Shown: in pieces, positions 20,996-30,908 of the stretch
Position numbering within the stretch: the first letter of the stretch is position 1
Layout of the letters: every line of letters starts with the position of its first letter
Source of the DNA: Luteimonas sp. FCS-9
GTDB lineage: Bacteria; Pseudomonadota; Gammaproteobacteria; Xanthomonadales; Xanthomonadaceae
Length of the DNA: 64,000 nucleotides
Direction: 5' to 3'
NCBI RefSeq assembly: GCF_001014645.1
Contig: NZ_LASZ01000015.1
Coordinates: 1 to 64,000, forward strand
Notes under the pieces: generated by a model
Database searches by the model: none
The model's input: only the letters and a program-made list of their open reading frames with translations
What the model was told of the DNA's origin: nothing
Translations under genes and position numbers: made by a program

Positions 20996-21666
20996 CAATG
21001 CACGCCCCCGACCGCGACCACGCGCTGCACGAAGATGCCCGGCGTGACCACGTGCTCGGGATCGAGGCCGCCGAGCGCCACCACCTCGGCGACCTGCACG
21101 ATGGTCGTGGCCGCGGCCATCGCCATGATCGGGCCGAAGTTGCGCGCGGCCTTGCGGTAGACGAGGTTGCCCCAGCGGTCGCCCTGCCAGGCCTTGACCA
21201 GCGCGAAGTCGGCGCGGATCGGGTATTCGAGGACGTAGTGGCGGCCGTCGATCTCGCGCGTCTCCTTGCCCGCCGCGAGTTCGGTGCCGAAGCCGGTCGG
21301 CGTGAAGATCGCGCCGAGCCCGGCGCCTGCGGCCTGGATACGTGCGGCGAGGTTGCCCTGCGGCACGAGTTCCAGCTCGATCTCGCCGGCGTGGAACGCG
21401 GCGTCGAAATGGTGCGAGTCGCTCTGGCGCGGGAACGAGCACACGACCTTGCGCACGCGCTTCTTCGCGATCAGCGCGGCGAGGCCCGTATCGCCGTTGC
21501 CGGCATTGTTGTTGACGATGGTCAGCTCGCGCGCGCCCTGGTCGATCAGTGCGTCGATCAGTTCGTCGGGCATGCCGGCGGTGCCGAAGCCACCGATCAT
21601 CACGGTGGCGCCATCGTGGATGTCGGCGACGGCATCGCGGCAGCTGGCGAGGGATTTGTCGATCAT
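20995..21666 (-). CDS. pcaI: PcaI, 3-oxoadipate CoA-transferase subunit A
   Basis: 223 aa alpha subunit. The CoA-binding signature GATVMIGGFGTAGMPDELID is followed by ELTIVNNNAGNGDTGLAALI and GFGTELAAGKETREIDGR. The ATG at 21666 gives the conserved start; the frame upstream (to 21813) lies in the spacer and the 3' end of benE and is rejected. The spacer to benE is 85 bp and may hold a weak internal promoter, but none is recognisable. It is coupled to pcaJ by a TGATG junction. Confidence 0.93.
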   Translation of the reverse strand: MIDKSLASCRDAVADIHDGATVMIGGFGTAGMPDELIDALIDQGARELTIVNNNAGNGDTGLAALIAKKRVRKVVCSFPRQSDSHHFDAAFHAGEIELELVPQGNLAARIQAAGAGLGAIFTPTGFGTELAAGKETREIDGRHYVLEYPIRADFALVKAWQGDRWGNLVYRKAARNFGPIMAMAAATTIVQVAEVVALGGLDPEHVVTPGIFVQRVVAVGGVH

Positions 21667-21751
21667 GAGCGGCTCGGCGACTTGGGCACGCCGACGGTGT
21701 TGGAAGAGGACATGGGGCTCTGGATGTCTCGTAAACGACAGGGGAAGGGAA

Positions 21752-22960
21752 TCATTTCGACGCCTGCGCGGCGGGCACGGCGATTCGGGCACGGCGCCGT
21801 TGCAGCAGCGCATGTACGGCGAGGCCGAACACCAGGCCCCAGAACGGCGCGCCCAGGCCCAGCAGCGACATGCCGGACGCGGAGACGATAAAGGTGACCA
21901 GCGCGGCGTCCAGATGACCGGGCCGCGACAGCGCGGTCGTCATCGCGTTGGCGATCGCGGGGAACAGCGCCAGGCCCGCCAGCGTGGCGACCAGTTCGGC
22001 CGGCAACGTCGCGAACAGCCCGATCACGGTGGCGGCGAAGACGCCGAACAGTGCGTAGACGACGCCGGCCACGACACCGGCGACATAGCGCCTGCGCGGA
22101 TCCTCGTTCGCTTCGGTGCCCATGCAGATCGCCGCCGTCACCGCGGCCGGGGTCAGGCCGTGGCAGCCGACCGGCGCCAGCAGGGCCGAGGCCAGGCCCG
22201 ACCACGTGATCAGCGGGCGGGCGGGTGGCTCGGCGTAGCCGCTGTTGCGGATCAGGGCGAGCCCGGGCACGAACTGGCCGGTCAAGGCCACGACCACCAG
22301 CGGCAGCGAGATGTCGACGATGGCCTGCCACTCGAAGCGCGGCGTCGTCCACGTCGGCGTGGTCGGCTGCAGCGCCGGCACCGGACCTGCGATCTGGCCG
22401 GCGGCCAGCGCGACGCCGACGCCGGCGACCAGCACCGCGAGCACGGCGTAGCGCGGGAACCAGCGCCGGCCGATGAAGAACGCGAGGCACATTGCCAGCA
22501 CGAGCAGCGGCTGGCCGGCCATGCCGACGAAGAGCTCGGCCGCGAAGCCGAACAGGAGGCCGGCCAGCATCGCGGCGGTGATCGATGCGGGCAGCCCGGC
22601 GACGATGCGGTCGAACATGCCCGACAGCCCGACCACGAGGATCGCCAGCGCCGCGACGAGATAGGCACCGACGGCGGCCGCGAAGTCGACCGCAGGCAAT
22701 GCGACCAGCAGCAGCACCGAGCCGGGAATCGACCAGGCAACCACGACCGGCACGCGATAGCGCAGGCTCAGGCCCGCGCACAGCGCGCCGCTGCCGATCG
22801 AGATCGCCCAGACCCACGACGCCACGATGTCGGCCGGCAGGAACGCGCCGGCCTGGAACACGATCACCGCCGGGCCCGCGTAGGCGATCACGGTGGAGAC
22901 GATGCCGGCCAGGATGGCCGACATCGACACGTCGCGTGCGAACTGGCGGACGACGCCCAT
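21752..22960 (-). CDS. benE: BenE-family benzoate/H+ symporter
   Basis: 402 aa, about 11-12 hydrophobic segments. Family landmarks are VWAISIGSGALCAGLSLRYR, VVVAWSIPGSVLLLVALP, PVGCHGLTPAAVTAAICMG and the paired FVPGLALIRNSGY. BenE proteins (UraA-like fold) import benzoate across the inner membrane. It lies 10 bp after the MFS importer gene, so the operon encodes two inner-membrane routes plus an outer-membrane porin. The start at 22960 gives MGVVRQFARDVSMSAILAG; the internal Met at residue 13 is an alternative. Confidence 0.9.
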   Translation of the reverse strand: MGVVRQFARDVSMSAILAGIVSTVIAYAGPAVIVFQAGAFLPADIVASWVWAISIGSGALCAGLSLRYRVPVVVAWSIPGSVLLLVALPAVDFAAAVGAYLVAALAILVVGLSGMFDRIVAGLPASITAAMLAGLLFGFAAELFVGMAGQPLLVLAMCLAFFIGRRWFPRYAVLAVLVAGVGVALAAGQIAGPVPALQPTTPTWTTPRFEWQAIVDISLPLVVVALTGQFVPGLALIRNSGYAEPPARPLITWSGLASALLAPVGCHGLTPAAVTAAICMGTEANEDPRRRYVAGVVAGVVYALFGVFAATVIGLFATLPAELVATLAGLALFPAIANAMTTALSRPGHLDAALVTFIVSASGMSLLGLGAPFWGLVFGLAVHALLQRRRARIAVPAAQASK

Positions 22961-22970
22961 CGGCCTTGGC

Positions 22971-24314
22971 TCAGGACCGGGCCGCGGCCACGGCGGCCGG
23001 CTGGGCCCTGGCGGCGCCGTGCATCGACAGCGCGTACACCAGCGTCGCGATCGTCGCGACCAGGGCGGGAATCGCGAAGATCAGGAAGTTCTGCTGCAGC
23101 GGCAGTTCCCGGGCCAGCAGCACGCCGCCGAGCGTCGGACCGACGATCGCACCGATGCGGCCCACGCCCGACGCCCAGCCCAGGCCGGTCGAACGCACCG
23201 ACAGGTCGTAGAGCTGCGCGACGCTGGCATACAGCAGGATCTGCGTGCCGATGACCGTGGCGCCGGCGATGAACACCAGCGTGAACAGCGCAGCGACCGG
23301 CAGGTTGAATCCGATCAGCGCGATCGACGCGGTGGCCGCGACGAAGAACGCCACCACCACGCGCGGCAGGCCGAAGCGGTCGCCGAGCCAGCCCCCCGCG
23401 ATGGCGCCGACCATGCCGCCGGAGTTCAGCGAGAACAGCGTCAGCAGGGCCGCGCGTTCGGCGTAGCCGGCCTCCTGCATGACCTTCGGCAACCAGGAAC
23501 TGAGCAGGAACACCAGCAGCAGGCAGCAGAAGAACGCGGTCCACAGCATCAGCGTGTGCAGCGCGCGGCCGTGGCGGAACAGCTCCGGCAGCGAGGCCTT
23601 GGCGCCCTTGGAATCGCTGTAGACCAGGGTCTGTTGCGGCGTCAGCGCCGCGCCACCGGTGAGCTTGCCGAGGATCGCCCTGGCGCGTTCCTGGTCGCCG
23701 TGCTTGATCAAAAATCCCAGCGATTCGGGCAGCTTCCACCAGATCAGCGGCAGGAACAGCAGCGGCAGCGCGGCGATCCAGAACATCGGCTTCCAGCCCA
23801 TCGTCGGTATCATCCACACGCCCAGGCCGGCCGAGACCATGCCGCCGACCGAGTAGCCGCTGAACATCAGCGCCACCATCGTGCCGCGCAGGCGCCTGGG
23901 CGAGTACTCGCTGACCAACGCGACCGCGTTGGGCATCAGCCCGCCGCAGCCCATGCCGGCCAGGAAGCGGGCGATCTTGAACTGGGTCGGATCGTTGGCG
24001 AAGCCGGTGAAGAAGGTCGCGGTGGTGAACAGGACGAAGCTGATCAGCACGCCGGTCCGGCGTCCGAACCTGTCGGCCAGCGAGCCGAAGATCAGCGCGC
24101 CGAACAGCATCCCGAACAGCGCCCAGGCCTGCAGGGCGCCGGCCTGGGGTTTGGTCAGCCCCCACTCTTCGATCAGCGTCGGCAGTACCGAGCCAGCGAT
24201 GAACACGTCGTAGCCGTCGGCCACCAGCAGCAGGCCGCAGATCGCCACCACGCCCCATTGGAATCCGCCGAAGCGGCTTTGATCGATTGCTGCATTCACA
24301 TCGACGTTGTGCAT
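22971..24314 (-). CDS. benK: Aromatic acid:H+ symporter (MFS, BenK/PcaK type)
   Basis: 447 aa, 12 transmembrane segments with the aromatic acid/H+ symporter signature. Motif A is GSLADRFGRRTGV in loop 2-3, with the substrate-linked DGYDVFIAGSVLP in TM1 and a second GGWLGDRFGLPR in loop 8-9. It is the likely importer of benzoate, salicylate or another ring acid. GGGAGGGGATC precedes the ATG at 24314. The gene is 103 bp downstream of the salicylate-hydroxylase-like gene. Substrate specificity cannot be read from sequence; benK is used by context. Confidence 0.88.
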   Translation of the reverse strand: MHNVDVNAAIDQSRFGGFQWGVVAICGLLLVADGYDVFIAGSVLPTLIEEWGLTKPQAGALQAWALFGMLFGALIFGSLADRFGRRTGVLISFVLFTTATFFTGFANDPTQFKIARFLAGMGCGGLMPNAVALVSEYSPRRLRGTMVALMFSGYSVGGMVSAGLGVWMIPTMGWKPMFWIAALPLLFLPLIWWKLPESLGFLIKHGDQERARAILGKLTGGAALTPQQTLVYSDSKGAKASLPELFRHGRALHTLMLWTAFFCCLLLVFLLSSWLPKVMQEAGYAERAALLTLFSLNSGGMVGAIAGGWLGDRFGLPRVVVAFFVAATASIALIGFNLPVAALFTLVFIAGATVIGTQILLYASVAQLYDLSVRSTGLGWASGVGRIGAIVGPTLGGVLLARELPLQQNFLIFAIPALVATIATLVYALSMHGAARAQPAAVAAARS

Positions 24315-24417
24315 GATCCCCTCCCAGAGACGTGATGACAGGCGGTGTGTCGCGGCGGCCCCGCACGATGCCGGGCGCGTCGCTTGCTGCTGGCGTCCTG
24401 CCGTGTCGCTGTGGTCC

Positions 24418-25692
24418 TCAGACCACCGGCGCCCGCCGCAGCTGCGCGTGCGCGGCGGCGACATCGGCGTCGAGGTCGTGCTGCCAGATCCAGTCGAAAC
24501 GCGTTTCCAGCGTTGCGCCCAGCAGGGCGTCGTCGCGGCCCACCGCGGGATCGCGCAGCTCGTAGAGTTCGCCTGCTTCCCACGAGGTCTGCTGCACCCG
24601 GCAGGCGCGCGGCCGGCGGATGGCGTCGTAGGCCGCAAGCAGTCCGGGCAGGTTCTCGCGCGCGATCGCCGGATCGGTGAGCAGCCTGGCAAGGAAGTAC
24701 GCATCCTCCAGCCCCTGCCCGGCACCGGCGCCCTGGTGCGGCAGCATCGCGTGCGCGGCATCGCCGATCAGCGCCAGGCGCCCGTGGACATAACCCGGCA
24801 GCTGCGCCAGTTCGTGCAATGCCCAGTGCGTCGGCGCATCGATGCACGCCAGCAGCGTGCGCGCGGCGATGCCCCAGTGCGCGAAGGCTTCGAGCATCTC
24901 GCGACGGCTGGCCTCGCGCACCCACGACTGCCCGGCCGGCCATTGCGGTTCGGCGTCGGTGCGGTCGGACACGAAGGCGACCACGTTGATCAGCCGGCCC
25001 TGCTTGACCGGGAACGTCAGGATGTGGGCATCCAGGCCGAGGATCATCTGGGGCACGTCGACCAGGTGCGTATCGACGCCGACGGCGTCGAACGCACGGC
25101 GCAGGCGATCGCTCTCGATCATGCCGCGGTAGGCGCAGGTGCCGGTGAAGCGCGGCGCGACCGGCGCATGGCCGAGGCCGCGCAGCACGTCGTCGCGCAA
25201 GCCGGACTTGATGCCGTCGGACGCAATCAGGATGTCGGCCTCGTAATCGGTGCCGTCGGCGAAGCACGCGCGGACGCGACCCTCGCGCTGCTCCACGTGC
25301 GTCGCGCGCTTGTTGAACTGCGTCATGCCCAGCGGAAGCCGCGTCGCCAGCGCATCGAGGAAATCGGCACGATGCACCGACGACTGTCCCACGCCCGGCG
25401 CCCGGCTGGTCCCCAGCAGGCGCGCATCGTCGCCATGTCGCCACTCGAACCAGACGTCTTCCCAGGGGGCCGGCGTGCGGTCGGCCAACGCCGCGTAGGC
25501 GTCGCCCATGCCCAGGCCCGCGATCGCGCGCACCGCGTTCGCGCCGAACGACACGCCGGCCCCGATCTCGCCGAACGCCCGTGCCGACTCGAACAGCTTG
25601 ACCTCGAGATGGGCGTGGTCCTTGAGGCCCAACGCCAGCCCGACACCGGCGATGCCGCCGCCGACGATGCCCACCCGCACGGGCGCGCTCAT
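24418..25692 (-). CDS. Salicylate hydroxylase-like FAD monooxygenase
   Basis: 424 aa, class A flavoprotein monooxygenase. The Rossmann FAD motif is VGIVGGGIAGVGLALGL, the second FAD motif is GRLALIGDAAHAMLPHQGAG, and the DG motif is ILIASDGIKSGLR. Closest family by pattern is salicylate 1-hydroxylase (NahG), which turns salicylate into catechol with CO2 release. That fits the cluster exactly, since catechol is the CatA substrate. 3-Hydroxybenzoate 6-hydroxylase is similar and cannot be excluded, but no gentisate dioxygenase is present. The gene lies between benD (114 bp upstream) and the MFS importer. Confidence 0.8.
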   Translation of the reverse strand: MSAPVRVGIVGGGIAGVGLALGLKDHAHLEVKLFESARAFGEIGAGVSFGANAVRAIAGLGMGDAYAALADRTPAPWEDVWFEWRHGDDARLLGTSRAPGVGQSSVHRADFLDALATRLPLGMTQFNKRATHVEQREGRVRACFADGTDYEADILIASDGIKSGLRDDVLRGLGHAPVAPRFTGTCAYRGMIESDRLRRAFDAVGVDTHLVDVPQMILGLDAHILTFPVKQGRLINVVAFVSDRTDAEPQWPAGQSWVREASRREMLEAFAHWGIAARTLLACIDAPTHWALHELAQLPGYVHGRLALIGDAAHAMLPHQGAGAGQGLEDAYFLARLLTDPAIARENLPGLLAAYDAIRRPRACRVQQTSWEAGELYELRDPAVGRDDALLGATLETRFDWIWQHDLDADVAAAHAQLRRAPVV

Positions 25693-25806
25693 GCGATCGC
25701 TCCCTGTGCAGCGCGGACGTGGGATGGAATGCGGAAGCGGATGTGGGGCATGCGATGACTCCGGAATTGAGGCGGCTGGCGCGGTGGGAAGCGGGCGTCG
25801 CCGTGT

Positions 25807-26577
25807 TCAGCCCAGGTCGCCGCCGGCGACCGGCAGCACCGAGCCGGTGATGTAGGAGGCCTCGTCCGAGGCCAGGAACAGGATCGGCGCGACCTGCTCG
25901 TCGAGCGTGCCGTAGCGCTTCATGCAGGCGGATGTGGTGACCTGCTCGACGGCCTGCGCCATCCACGCCTGTTCCTGCGGCGAATCGCCCTCGGCATTGC
26001 GCGGCACGCGGCGCGGCGGCGCGCTGGTGCCGCCCGGCGCGGTCGCGACGACGCGGACGTTGCGTGTCGCGAACTCCATCGCCAGCGACATCGTCAATGC
26101 ATTGATGCCACCCTTGGCGGCCGAATAGGGCACGCGGTGGATGCCGCGCGTCGCATTCGACGACACATTGACGATGGTCCCGCCGCCGCGCGCGAGCAGA
26201 TGCGGCAGCACCGCGTGACAGCCGTACAGCGTCGGCATCAGCGAGCGCCGGATCTCGGCGTCGATCTGTCCCGGCTCGAACGCGTCGAAGGGCCGCATGC
26301 GGATCGCGCCGCCGACGTTGTTAACCAGGATGTCGATGCCGCCGAAGGTCTCTACCGCGTGGGCCATCGCGGCGACCGCGCCTGCGTGCGTCTCGAGGTC
26401 GGCGACGACGTACGCGCTCGGGCCGGCCGCTTCGGCGGCGACATCGCCGACGAAGTCAGCGCGGTCGACGAACACGACCGAAGCGCCTTCGGCGGACGCA
26501 CGCAGCGCAACGCCGCGGCCGATGCCCTGGGCGGCGCCGGTGACCACCATCACCTTGCCCGCGAAGCGCGCGCTCAT
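25807..26577 (-). CDS. benD: BenD, benzoate cis-diol dehydrogenase
   Basis: 256 aa short-chain dehydrogenase that oxidises and decarboxylates the benzoate cis-1,2-diol to catechol with NAD+. The NAD motif is VVTGAAQGIGRGVALRA, NNVGG marks the core, and the catalytic Ser-Tyr-Lys are in VSSNATRGIHRVPYSAAKGG. The stretch RRVPRNAEGDSPQEQAWM is typical of BenD/XylL. It starts at 26577, overlapping the benC stop by ATGA, and closes the benABCD block. Confidence 0.93.
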   Translation of the reverse strand: MSARFAGKVMVVTGAAQGIGRGVALRASAEGASVVFVDRADFVGDVAAEAAGPSAYVVADLETHAGAVAAMAHAVETFGGIDILVNNVGGAIRMRPFDAFEPGQIDAEIRRSLMPTLYGCHAVLPHLLARGGGTIVNVSSNATRGIHRVPYSAAKGGINALTMSLAMEFATRNVRVVATAPGGTSAPPRRVPRNAEGDSPQEQAWMAQAVEQVTTSACMKRYGTLDEQVAPILFLASDEASYITGSVLPVAGGDLG

Positions 26578-27599
26578 GCGGCGCGGTCCCGGGCGGGCAG
26601 GCTGGGGACGAACTTCTCGTAGTGGAAGCTCGCCGGCTGCACGCCGATGGCGTCGAAGTGCCCGCGCACCGCATCGACCATCGGCGGGGGGCCGCACAGG
26701 TAGACGTCGACGTCGCCGGCGTTCAATGCCTCGGGCGTCATGTGCTGAGTGACCCAGCCCTTGCGCGGATGGCAGGAGGCCGCATCGGCGACGACGGTGC
26801 AGTAGCTGAAGTTCGGCAGGCGCGCCGTGTAGGCCTCGACCTGGTCGACCAGCACGAGGTCGAGATCGCGGGTGACGCCGTAGACGAGATGGACCGGCTG
26901 GGTCGAGCCGGCCCGGGCCAACGTCTCGAGCATCGACAGGAACGGCGCCAGGCCAGTCCCGCCGGCGAGCATCAGGATCGGCCGCCGCACCTGGCGCAGG
27001 TAGAAGCTGCCGAGCGGGCCGGCCAGCTCGACCCTGGTGCCGGGCACGGCCTTGTCCAGCCACCCGCTCATCAGGCCGCCGGGCACGCGCTTGATCAGGA
27101 ACGACAGCGTGGATTCGCCGGGCGCCGAGCTGAAGGAGTACGCGCGCTGTTCGCCGCTGCCGGGCACGCCGATGTTGACGTACTGGCCGGGCAGGAACGC
27201 CGGCGCATCGCCGTCGACCGCGAGTTCGAGCACGATCGCCGCGTCGTTGTGCGGCTCGATCCTCGCCACCGTGGCCGCGAAGCCCTGTTGCCCGGTCTTG
27301 CACATCGAGGAGGCGACCGGGACGGCGATCACGCAGTCGCTGGTCGGGACCATCTGGCAGGTCAGCACCAGCCCGTCGTCCTTCTCGTCCTCGCTCAGCG
27401 CGTCGTCGATGTAGTCGTCGCCCAGGTCGTAGCTGCCGCTGTCGGCGCGGCACTTGCAGGTGCCGCAGACGCCGTCCGAGCAATCCATCGGCAGGTTGAT
27501 GCGGTTGCGGAATGCCGCGTCGAGGACCTTCTCGTCGGCCCTGCAGTCGATGAAACGGGTGACCCCGTCCTCGAAGTTCAATGCGATTCGGTACGTCAT
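26574..27599 (-). CDS. benC: BenC, benzoate dioxygenase reductase
   Basis: 341 aa electron-transfer component. An N-terminal plant-type [2Fe-2S] ferredoxin domain carries SDGVCGTCKCRADSGSY and the fourth ligand in LTCQMVPTSDC. A ferredoxin-NADP reductase-like FAD domain (RAYSFSSAPGE) and NAD domain (ILMLAGGTGLAPFLSML) follow, ending in CGPPPMVDAVR and FHYEKFVPS. It passes electrons from NADH to the BenAB oxygenase. It follows benB by 37 bp and overlaps benD. Confidence 0.95.
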   Translation of the reverse strand: MTYRIALNFEDGVTRFIDCRADEKVLDAAFRNRINLPMDCSDGVCGTCKCRADSGSYDLGDDYIDDALSEDEKDDGLVLTCQMVPTSDCVIAVPVASSMCKTGQQGFAATVARIEPHNDAAIVLELAVDGDAPAFLPGQYVNIGVPGSGEQRAYSFSSAPGESTLSFLIKRVPGGLMSGWLDKAVPGTRVELAGPLGSFYLRQVRRPILMLAGGTGLAPFLSMLETLARAGSTQPVHLVYGVTRDLDLVLVDQVEAYTARLPNFSYCTVVADAASCHPRKGWVTQHMTPEALNAGDVDVYLCGPPPMVDAVRGHFDAIGVQPASFHYEKFVPSLPARDRAA

Positions 27600-27636
27600 G
27601 CAGCTTCCCTCGGCATCGTCTCGGAGCCGGCGTCGG

Positions 27637-28131
27637 TCAGACGTGGTAGATGTCGATGACCTGGCGGATGTAATCGTTCTTGAGCACGATCTTCTTGTCG
27701 CTGATCAGCCAGTCGTCGCCGCCCCGGCGCAACGTCACGAACATCGTCCCGAAGAACAGGTCGTCGCGCTTGTAGCGGTGGTTGTGCGTGGCGAAGTTGT
27801 AGCGGACGTCGAGTTCGTCGCCGCGGTCGGCGAGCACCTCGACGTTGAGCACGCTGTGCGTGGTCCGCGGCTCGGGGGTTGATGCCCCCGAGCGCTCGGT
27901 CTTGATGCGGAACACGCGGTCCTCCAGGCCCGACCGGTCGCCGTAGTAGATCAGCGAGATTTCCGACAGCGGGTCTTCGGTGAGCTGGTCGTCGTCGTCC
28001 CAGGCCGGCATCCAGTAGCGCACGTCCTCGGCGTACAGGGTCAGCCAGTCGTCCCATTGCCGGTCGTCGAGCAGCCGCGCCTCGCGGTAGAGGAAGGCGC
28101 AGATGCGGCCGTAGTCGGGGTGGTGGCTCAT
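27637..28131 (-). CDS. benB: BenB, benzoate 1,2-dioxygenase beta subunit
   Basis: 164 aa small oxygenase subunit, a structural member of the alpha3beta3 complex. Family landmarks are [46 protein letters not shown] and the C-terminal [19 protein letters not shown]. The ATG at 28131 overlaps the benA TGA (ATGA). The coding frame extends further upstream but only inside benA. Confidence 0.95.
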   Translation of the reverse strand: MSHHPDYGRICAFLYREARLLDDRQWDDWLTLYAEDVRYWMPAWDDDDQLTEDPLSEISLIYYGDRSGLEDRVFRIKTERSGASTPEPRTTHSVLNVEVLADRGDELDVRYNFATHNHRYKRDDLFFGTMFVTLRRGGDDWLISDKKIVLKNDYIRQVIDIYHV

Positions 28132-29486
28132 GCCGCCACCGCCGCGCGTTCCCGGGCCAGTGCGTCGCGCATGGTCTGCACCCAGTACGCGTGCTGGCGT
28201 ACGAACAGCCCCTCGTCCTCGCTGCGCTCGCCCGACAGCAGCGGGGCGATGCCCATGCGCCGGGCGTTCTCGTCGGGACCGTCGATCCACAGCGGCGCCC
28301 CGCGGCTCATGTCATTCCACGGCGCGGCGCTGGCCGCGTAGCCGTTCTGGCAGGCTCGGAATTCCTCCAGGTCGTCGGCCGTGCCCATGCCCGAGACGTT
28401 GAAGAAATCCTCGTACTGGCGCAGGCGTAGCGTGCGGTCGGCGGCGCTCTCGCCCTTGGGTGCGAAGCAGAAGATGCTGATCTCGGTCTGATCGACGCTG
28501 ATCGGCCGGGTGACGCGGATCTGCGTGGAGAACTGGTCCATCAGAAACACGTTCGGATACAGGCACAGGTTGCGCGTCTGGTTCACGATGAAGCCGGCGC
28601 GCTCCTCGCCCACGCGTGCGGCGATCTCCTCGCGCTGGCCGTAGACCGGGCGCACTTCCGGGTTCCGGGTGTTCGTCCACAGCAGGATGTGGCCGTTGTC
28701 GAAGCCGTACACACCGGCCACGCTCTTGCTCCAGCTGTTGGCGTCGACCGCCTTGGTGCCTTCCTCCTTGCGCCGGCCCATCGTGGCCAGGTAGTTCCAG
28801 TGCACGCTGCTGACGTGGTAGCCGTCGCAGCCGTTCTCCATCTGCAGCTTCCAGTTGCCCTCGTAGATGTAGGACGAGTTGCCGCGCAGCACTTCCAGGC
28901 CGTTCGGTGCCTGGTCGACGATCTGGTCGATGATTACCCGGGTCTCGCCGAGGAAGTCCTCCAGCGGCACGACATCGGGATTCAGGCTGCCGAACAGGAA
29001 GCCGCGGTAGTTCTGGAAGCGCGCGACGCGCTTGAGGTCGTGCGAACCGTTGGTGTTGAACTGCTCGGGGTACTGTGTGGTCTTCTCGTCCTTGACCTTC
29101 AGCAACTTGCCGGCGTTGGAGAACGTCCAGCCGTGGAAGGGGCAGGTGAAGCTGCCCTTGTTGCCGTGCTTGCGCCGGCACAGCATCGCGCCCTTGTGCG
29201 CGCAGGCATTGATGACCGCGTGCAGTTCGCCCGCCTTGTCGCGGGTCACCACGACCGGCTGCCGGCCGATGTAGGTCGTGTAGTAGTCGTTGTTCTCCGG
29301 CAGCTGGCTCTCATGCGCGAGATAGACCCAGTTGCGTTCGAAGATGTGCTTCATCTCCAACTCGAACAGGTCGGCATTGGTGAAGATGTCGCGGCGGCAG
29401 CGGAACACGCCCGCTTCCTTGTCGTCCTGCACCGCATTGGCGAGCAGCAGGTCGAGTTCCGTGGCTTTGTCGACGATGGCGGACAT
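28128..29486 (-). CDS. benA: BenA, benzoate 1,2-dioxygenase alpha subunit
   Basis: 452 aa, standard length. The Rieske [2Fe-2S] motif is CAHKGAMLC...CPFHGWTF, with Cys-x-His and Cys-x2-His spaced by 17. The mononuclear iron facial triad region is [16 protein letters not shown], with two His after the bridging Asp. This dihydroxylates benzoate to the cis-diol carboxylate. The ATG at 29486 gives [12 protein letters not shown]; the frame upstream is low in conserved residues. It follows catA by 100 bp with no recognisable promoter or regulator site between. Confidence 0.95.
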   Translation of the reverse strand: MSAIVDKATELDLLLANAVQDDKEAGVFRCRRDIFTNADLFELEMKHIFERNWVYLAHESQLPENNDYYTTYIGRQPVVVTRDKAGELHAVINACAHKGAMLCRRKHGNKGSFTCPFHGWTFSNAGKLLKVKDEKTTQYPEQFNTNGSHDLKRVARFQNYRGFLFGSLNPDVVPLEDFLGETRVIIDQIVDQAPNGLEVLRGNSSYIYEGNWKLQMENGCDGYHVSSVHWNYLATMGRRKEEGTKAVDANSWSKSVAGVYGFDNGHILLWTNTRNPEVRPVYGQREEIAARVGEERAGFIVNQTRNLCLYPNVFLMDQFSTQIRVTRPISVDQTEISIFCFAPKGESAADRTLRLRQYEDFFNVSGMGTADDLEEFRACQNGYAASAAPWNDMSRGAPLWIDGPDENARRMGIAPLLSGERSEDEGLFVRQHAYWVQTMRDALARERAAVAA

Positions 29487-29586
29487 GGCAGGTCTCCCGG
29501 TGTAGGCGCCGGCGCTGGGAAATGGTCGTCGGTGGGGCGGCCCGAAGGCCGGCCGGCGGCGCGGCGGCGCCGCCGGATGGAGGCGA

Positions 29587-30522
29587 TCAGGCTGCGGCGC
29601 GCTGGCGCTCGACCCGCTGGTTGTCCTCGCCCTCGACCAGCGCGGTGAGGTGGAAATCGAAGCGGATCTCGGCATGCGCGCCGGTGATGCCGTCCGCTTC
29701 GGCACCGTTCGCGTCCGGGTGCTCGATGATGTCGGGCACCAGGCCCTCCCGGGTGGCGTACGCGAAGTCATCGTCGACCAGCGGATCTCCGGCGATGTTG
29801 ATCTGCGTCGTCAGCTTGCGATGCGCGTCGTCGCCGACGAAGAAGTGGATGTGCGCCGGACGCTGGCCATGGCGACCGAGCGCGGACAGCAACTGCTCGG
29901 TCGGGCTGCCGGGCGGCACGCCGTAGCCCTTGGGGACGATGGAGCGGAAGCGGTAGCGGCCCAGGTCGTCGGCGATGATCGTGCGGCGCATGTTGAACGG
30001 TGCCTGCTCGCCGGTGGGATCGAAATGCGAGTAGAAGCCACGCGTGTCGCAGTGCCAGACCTCCACGGTTGCGCCCGGCACCGGCTTGCCGTCGGCGCCG
30101 TAGACGGTGCCGTGCATGATCAGGGGATGGCCGTCCGTGTCTCGGCCGTCGTCGAGGCGGGCGAAGCCATGCTCGACGGGGGCGCCTGCGACGTACAGCG
30201 GACCTTCGATGGTGCGCGGGGTGTCGCCGTGGATGCCGAGCTCCGCGTCCTTGGCATCCATGCGCAGGTCGAGGAAATGGTCGAGCCCCAGGCCCGGCGA
30301 GATCAGACCGGCCTGGCCGGCGGCGCCGATCGCATTGAACCAGGCGATGCCCGCCCAGTATTCGTCCGGCGTGATGTCGAGTTCGTCGATCGCCTTGAAC
30401 AGGTCCGACATGAGGCGGTGGACGATCTGCTTGACGCGCGGGTCGCCGCCCGGCTGCTCGAGGCCGCTGAGGGTGCGCAGGAACTGCTGCACGTCGGGGC
30501 GGTCGTGGACGCGGATGCTCAT
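29587..30522 (-). CDS. catA: CatA, catechol 1,2-dioxygenase
   Basis: 311 aa intradiol dioxygenase that opens catechol to cis,cis-muconate. An N-terminal helical dimerisation domain ([20 protein letters not shown]) precedes the catalytic beta domain. Fe(III) ligands are the Tyr in [11 protein letters not shown], the Tyr in [10 protein letters not shown] and the two His in [16 protein letters not shown] upstream of 30522 defines the start. It lies 76 bp after catC and 100 bp before benA, so catechol formation and cleavage are co-expressed. Confidence 0.96.
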   Translation of the reverse strand: MSIRVHDRPDVQQFLRTLSGLEQPGGDPRVKQIVHRLMSDLFKAIDELDITPDEYWAGIAWFNAIGAAGQAGLISPGLGLDHFLDLRMDAKDAELGIHGDTPRTIEGPLYVAGAPVEHGFARLDDGRDTDGHPLIMHGTVYGADGKPVPGATVEVWHCDTRGFYSHFDPTGEQAPFNMRRTIIADDLGRYRFRSIVPKGYGVPPGSPTEQLLSALGRHGQRPAHIHFFVGDDAHRKLTTQINIAGDPLVDDDFAYATREGLVPDIIEHPDANGAEADGITGAHAEIRFDFHLTALVEGEDNQRVERQRAAA

Positions 30523-30598
30523 GGGTGTCTCCTCTTGGTGGCGTTGGCTGCCAGGACGCATCCCTCCCGGGGAGCGCACGGTGTTCGAAGCGATCGGT

Positions 30599-30889
30599 CT
30601 AGCGATCGTCCTCGTGGATCGACGATGGATGGCGGCACAGCGGGGTCACCGCGATGCGCATGTACGGGAACAGCGGCAGGGCCGAGAGCGTGTCGTGCAG
30701 CTCGGTGTTGTCGGCGACATCGAAGATGCTGTAGTTCGCGTACTCGCCCACCACGCGCCAGATGTGACGCCACTTGCCCTCGCGTTGCAGCGCCTGGAAG
30801 TAGGCCTTCTCGCGCGCCTTGATCTCGGCCGCGACCTCGGCCGGCATGTCGGCCGGCAACTGCACATCCATCCGTACGTGAAACAGCAT
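30599..30889 (-). CDS. catC: CatC, muconolactone isomerase
   Basis: 96 aa, exactly the usual size. It converts muconolactone to beta-ketoadipate enol-lactone as a decamer. The sequence starts MLFHVRMDVQLPADMP and contains the conserved KAREKAYFQALQREGKWRHI, then ANYSIFDVADNTELHDTL and PLFPYMRIAVTPL. It begins 19 bp after the catB stop, within the cat operon. Confidence 0.95.
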   Translation of the reverse strand: MLFHVRMDVQLPADMPAEVAAEIKAREKAYFQALQREGKWRHIWRVVGEYANYSIFDVADNTELHDTLSALPLFPYMRIAVTPLCRHPSSIHEDDR

Positions 30890-30908
30890 CGGGACACTCC
30901 GTCGGAAT

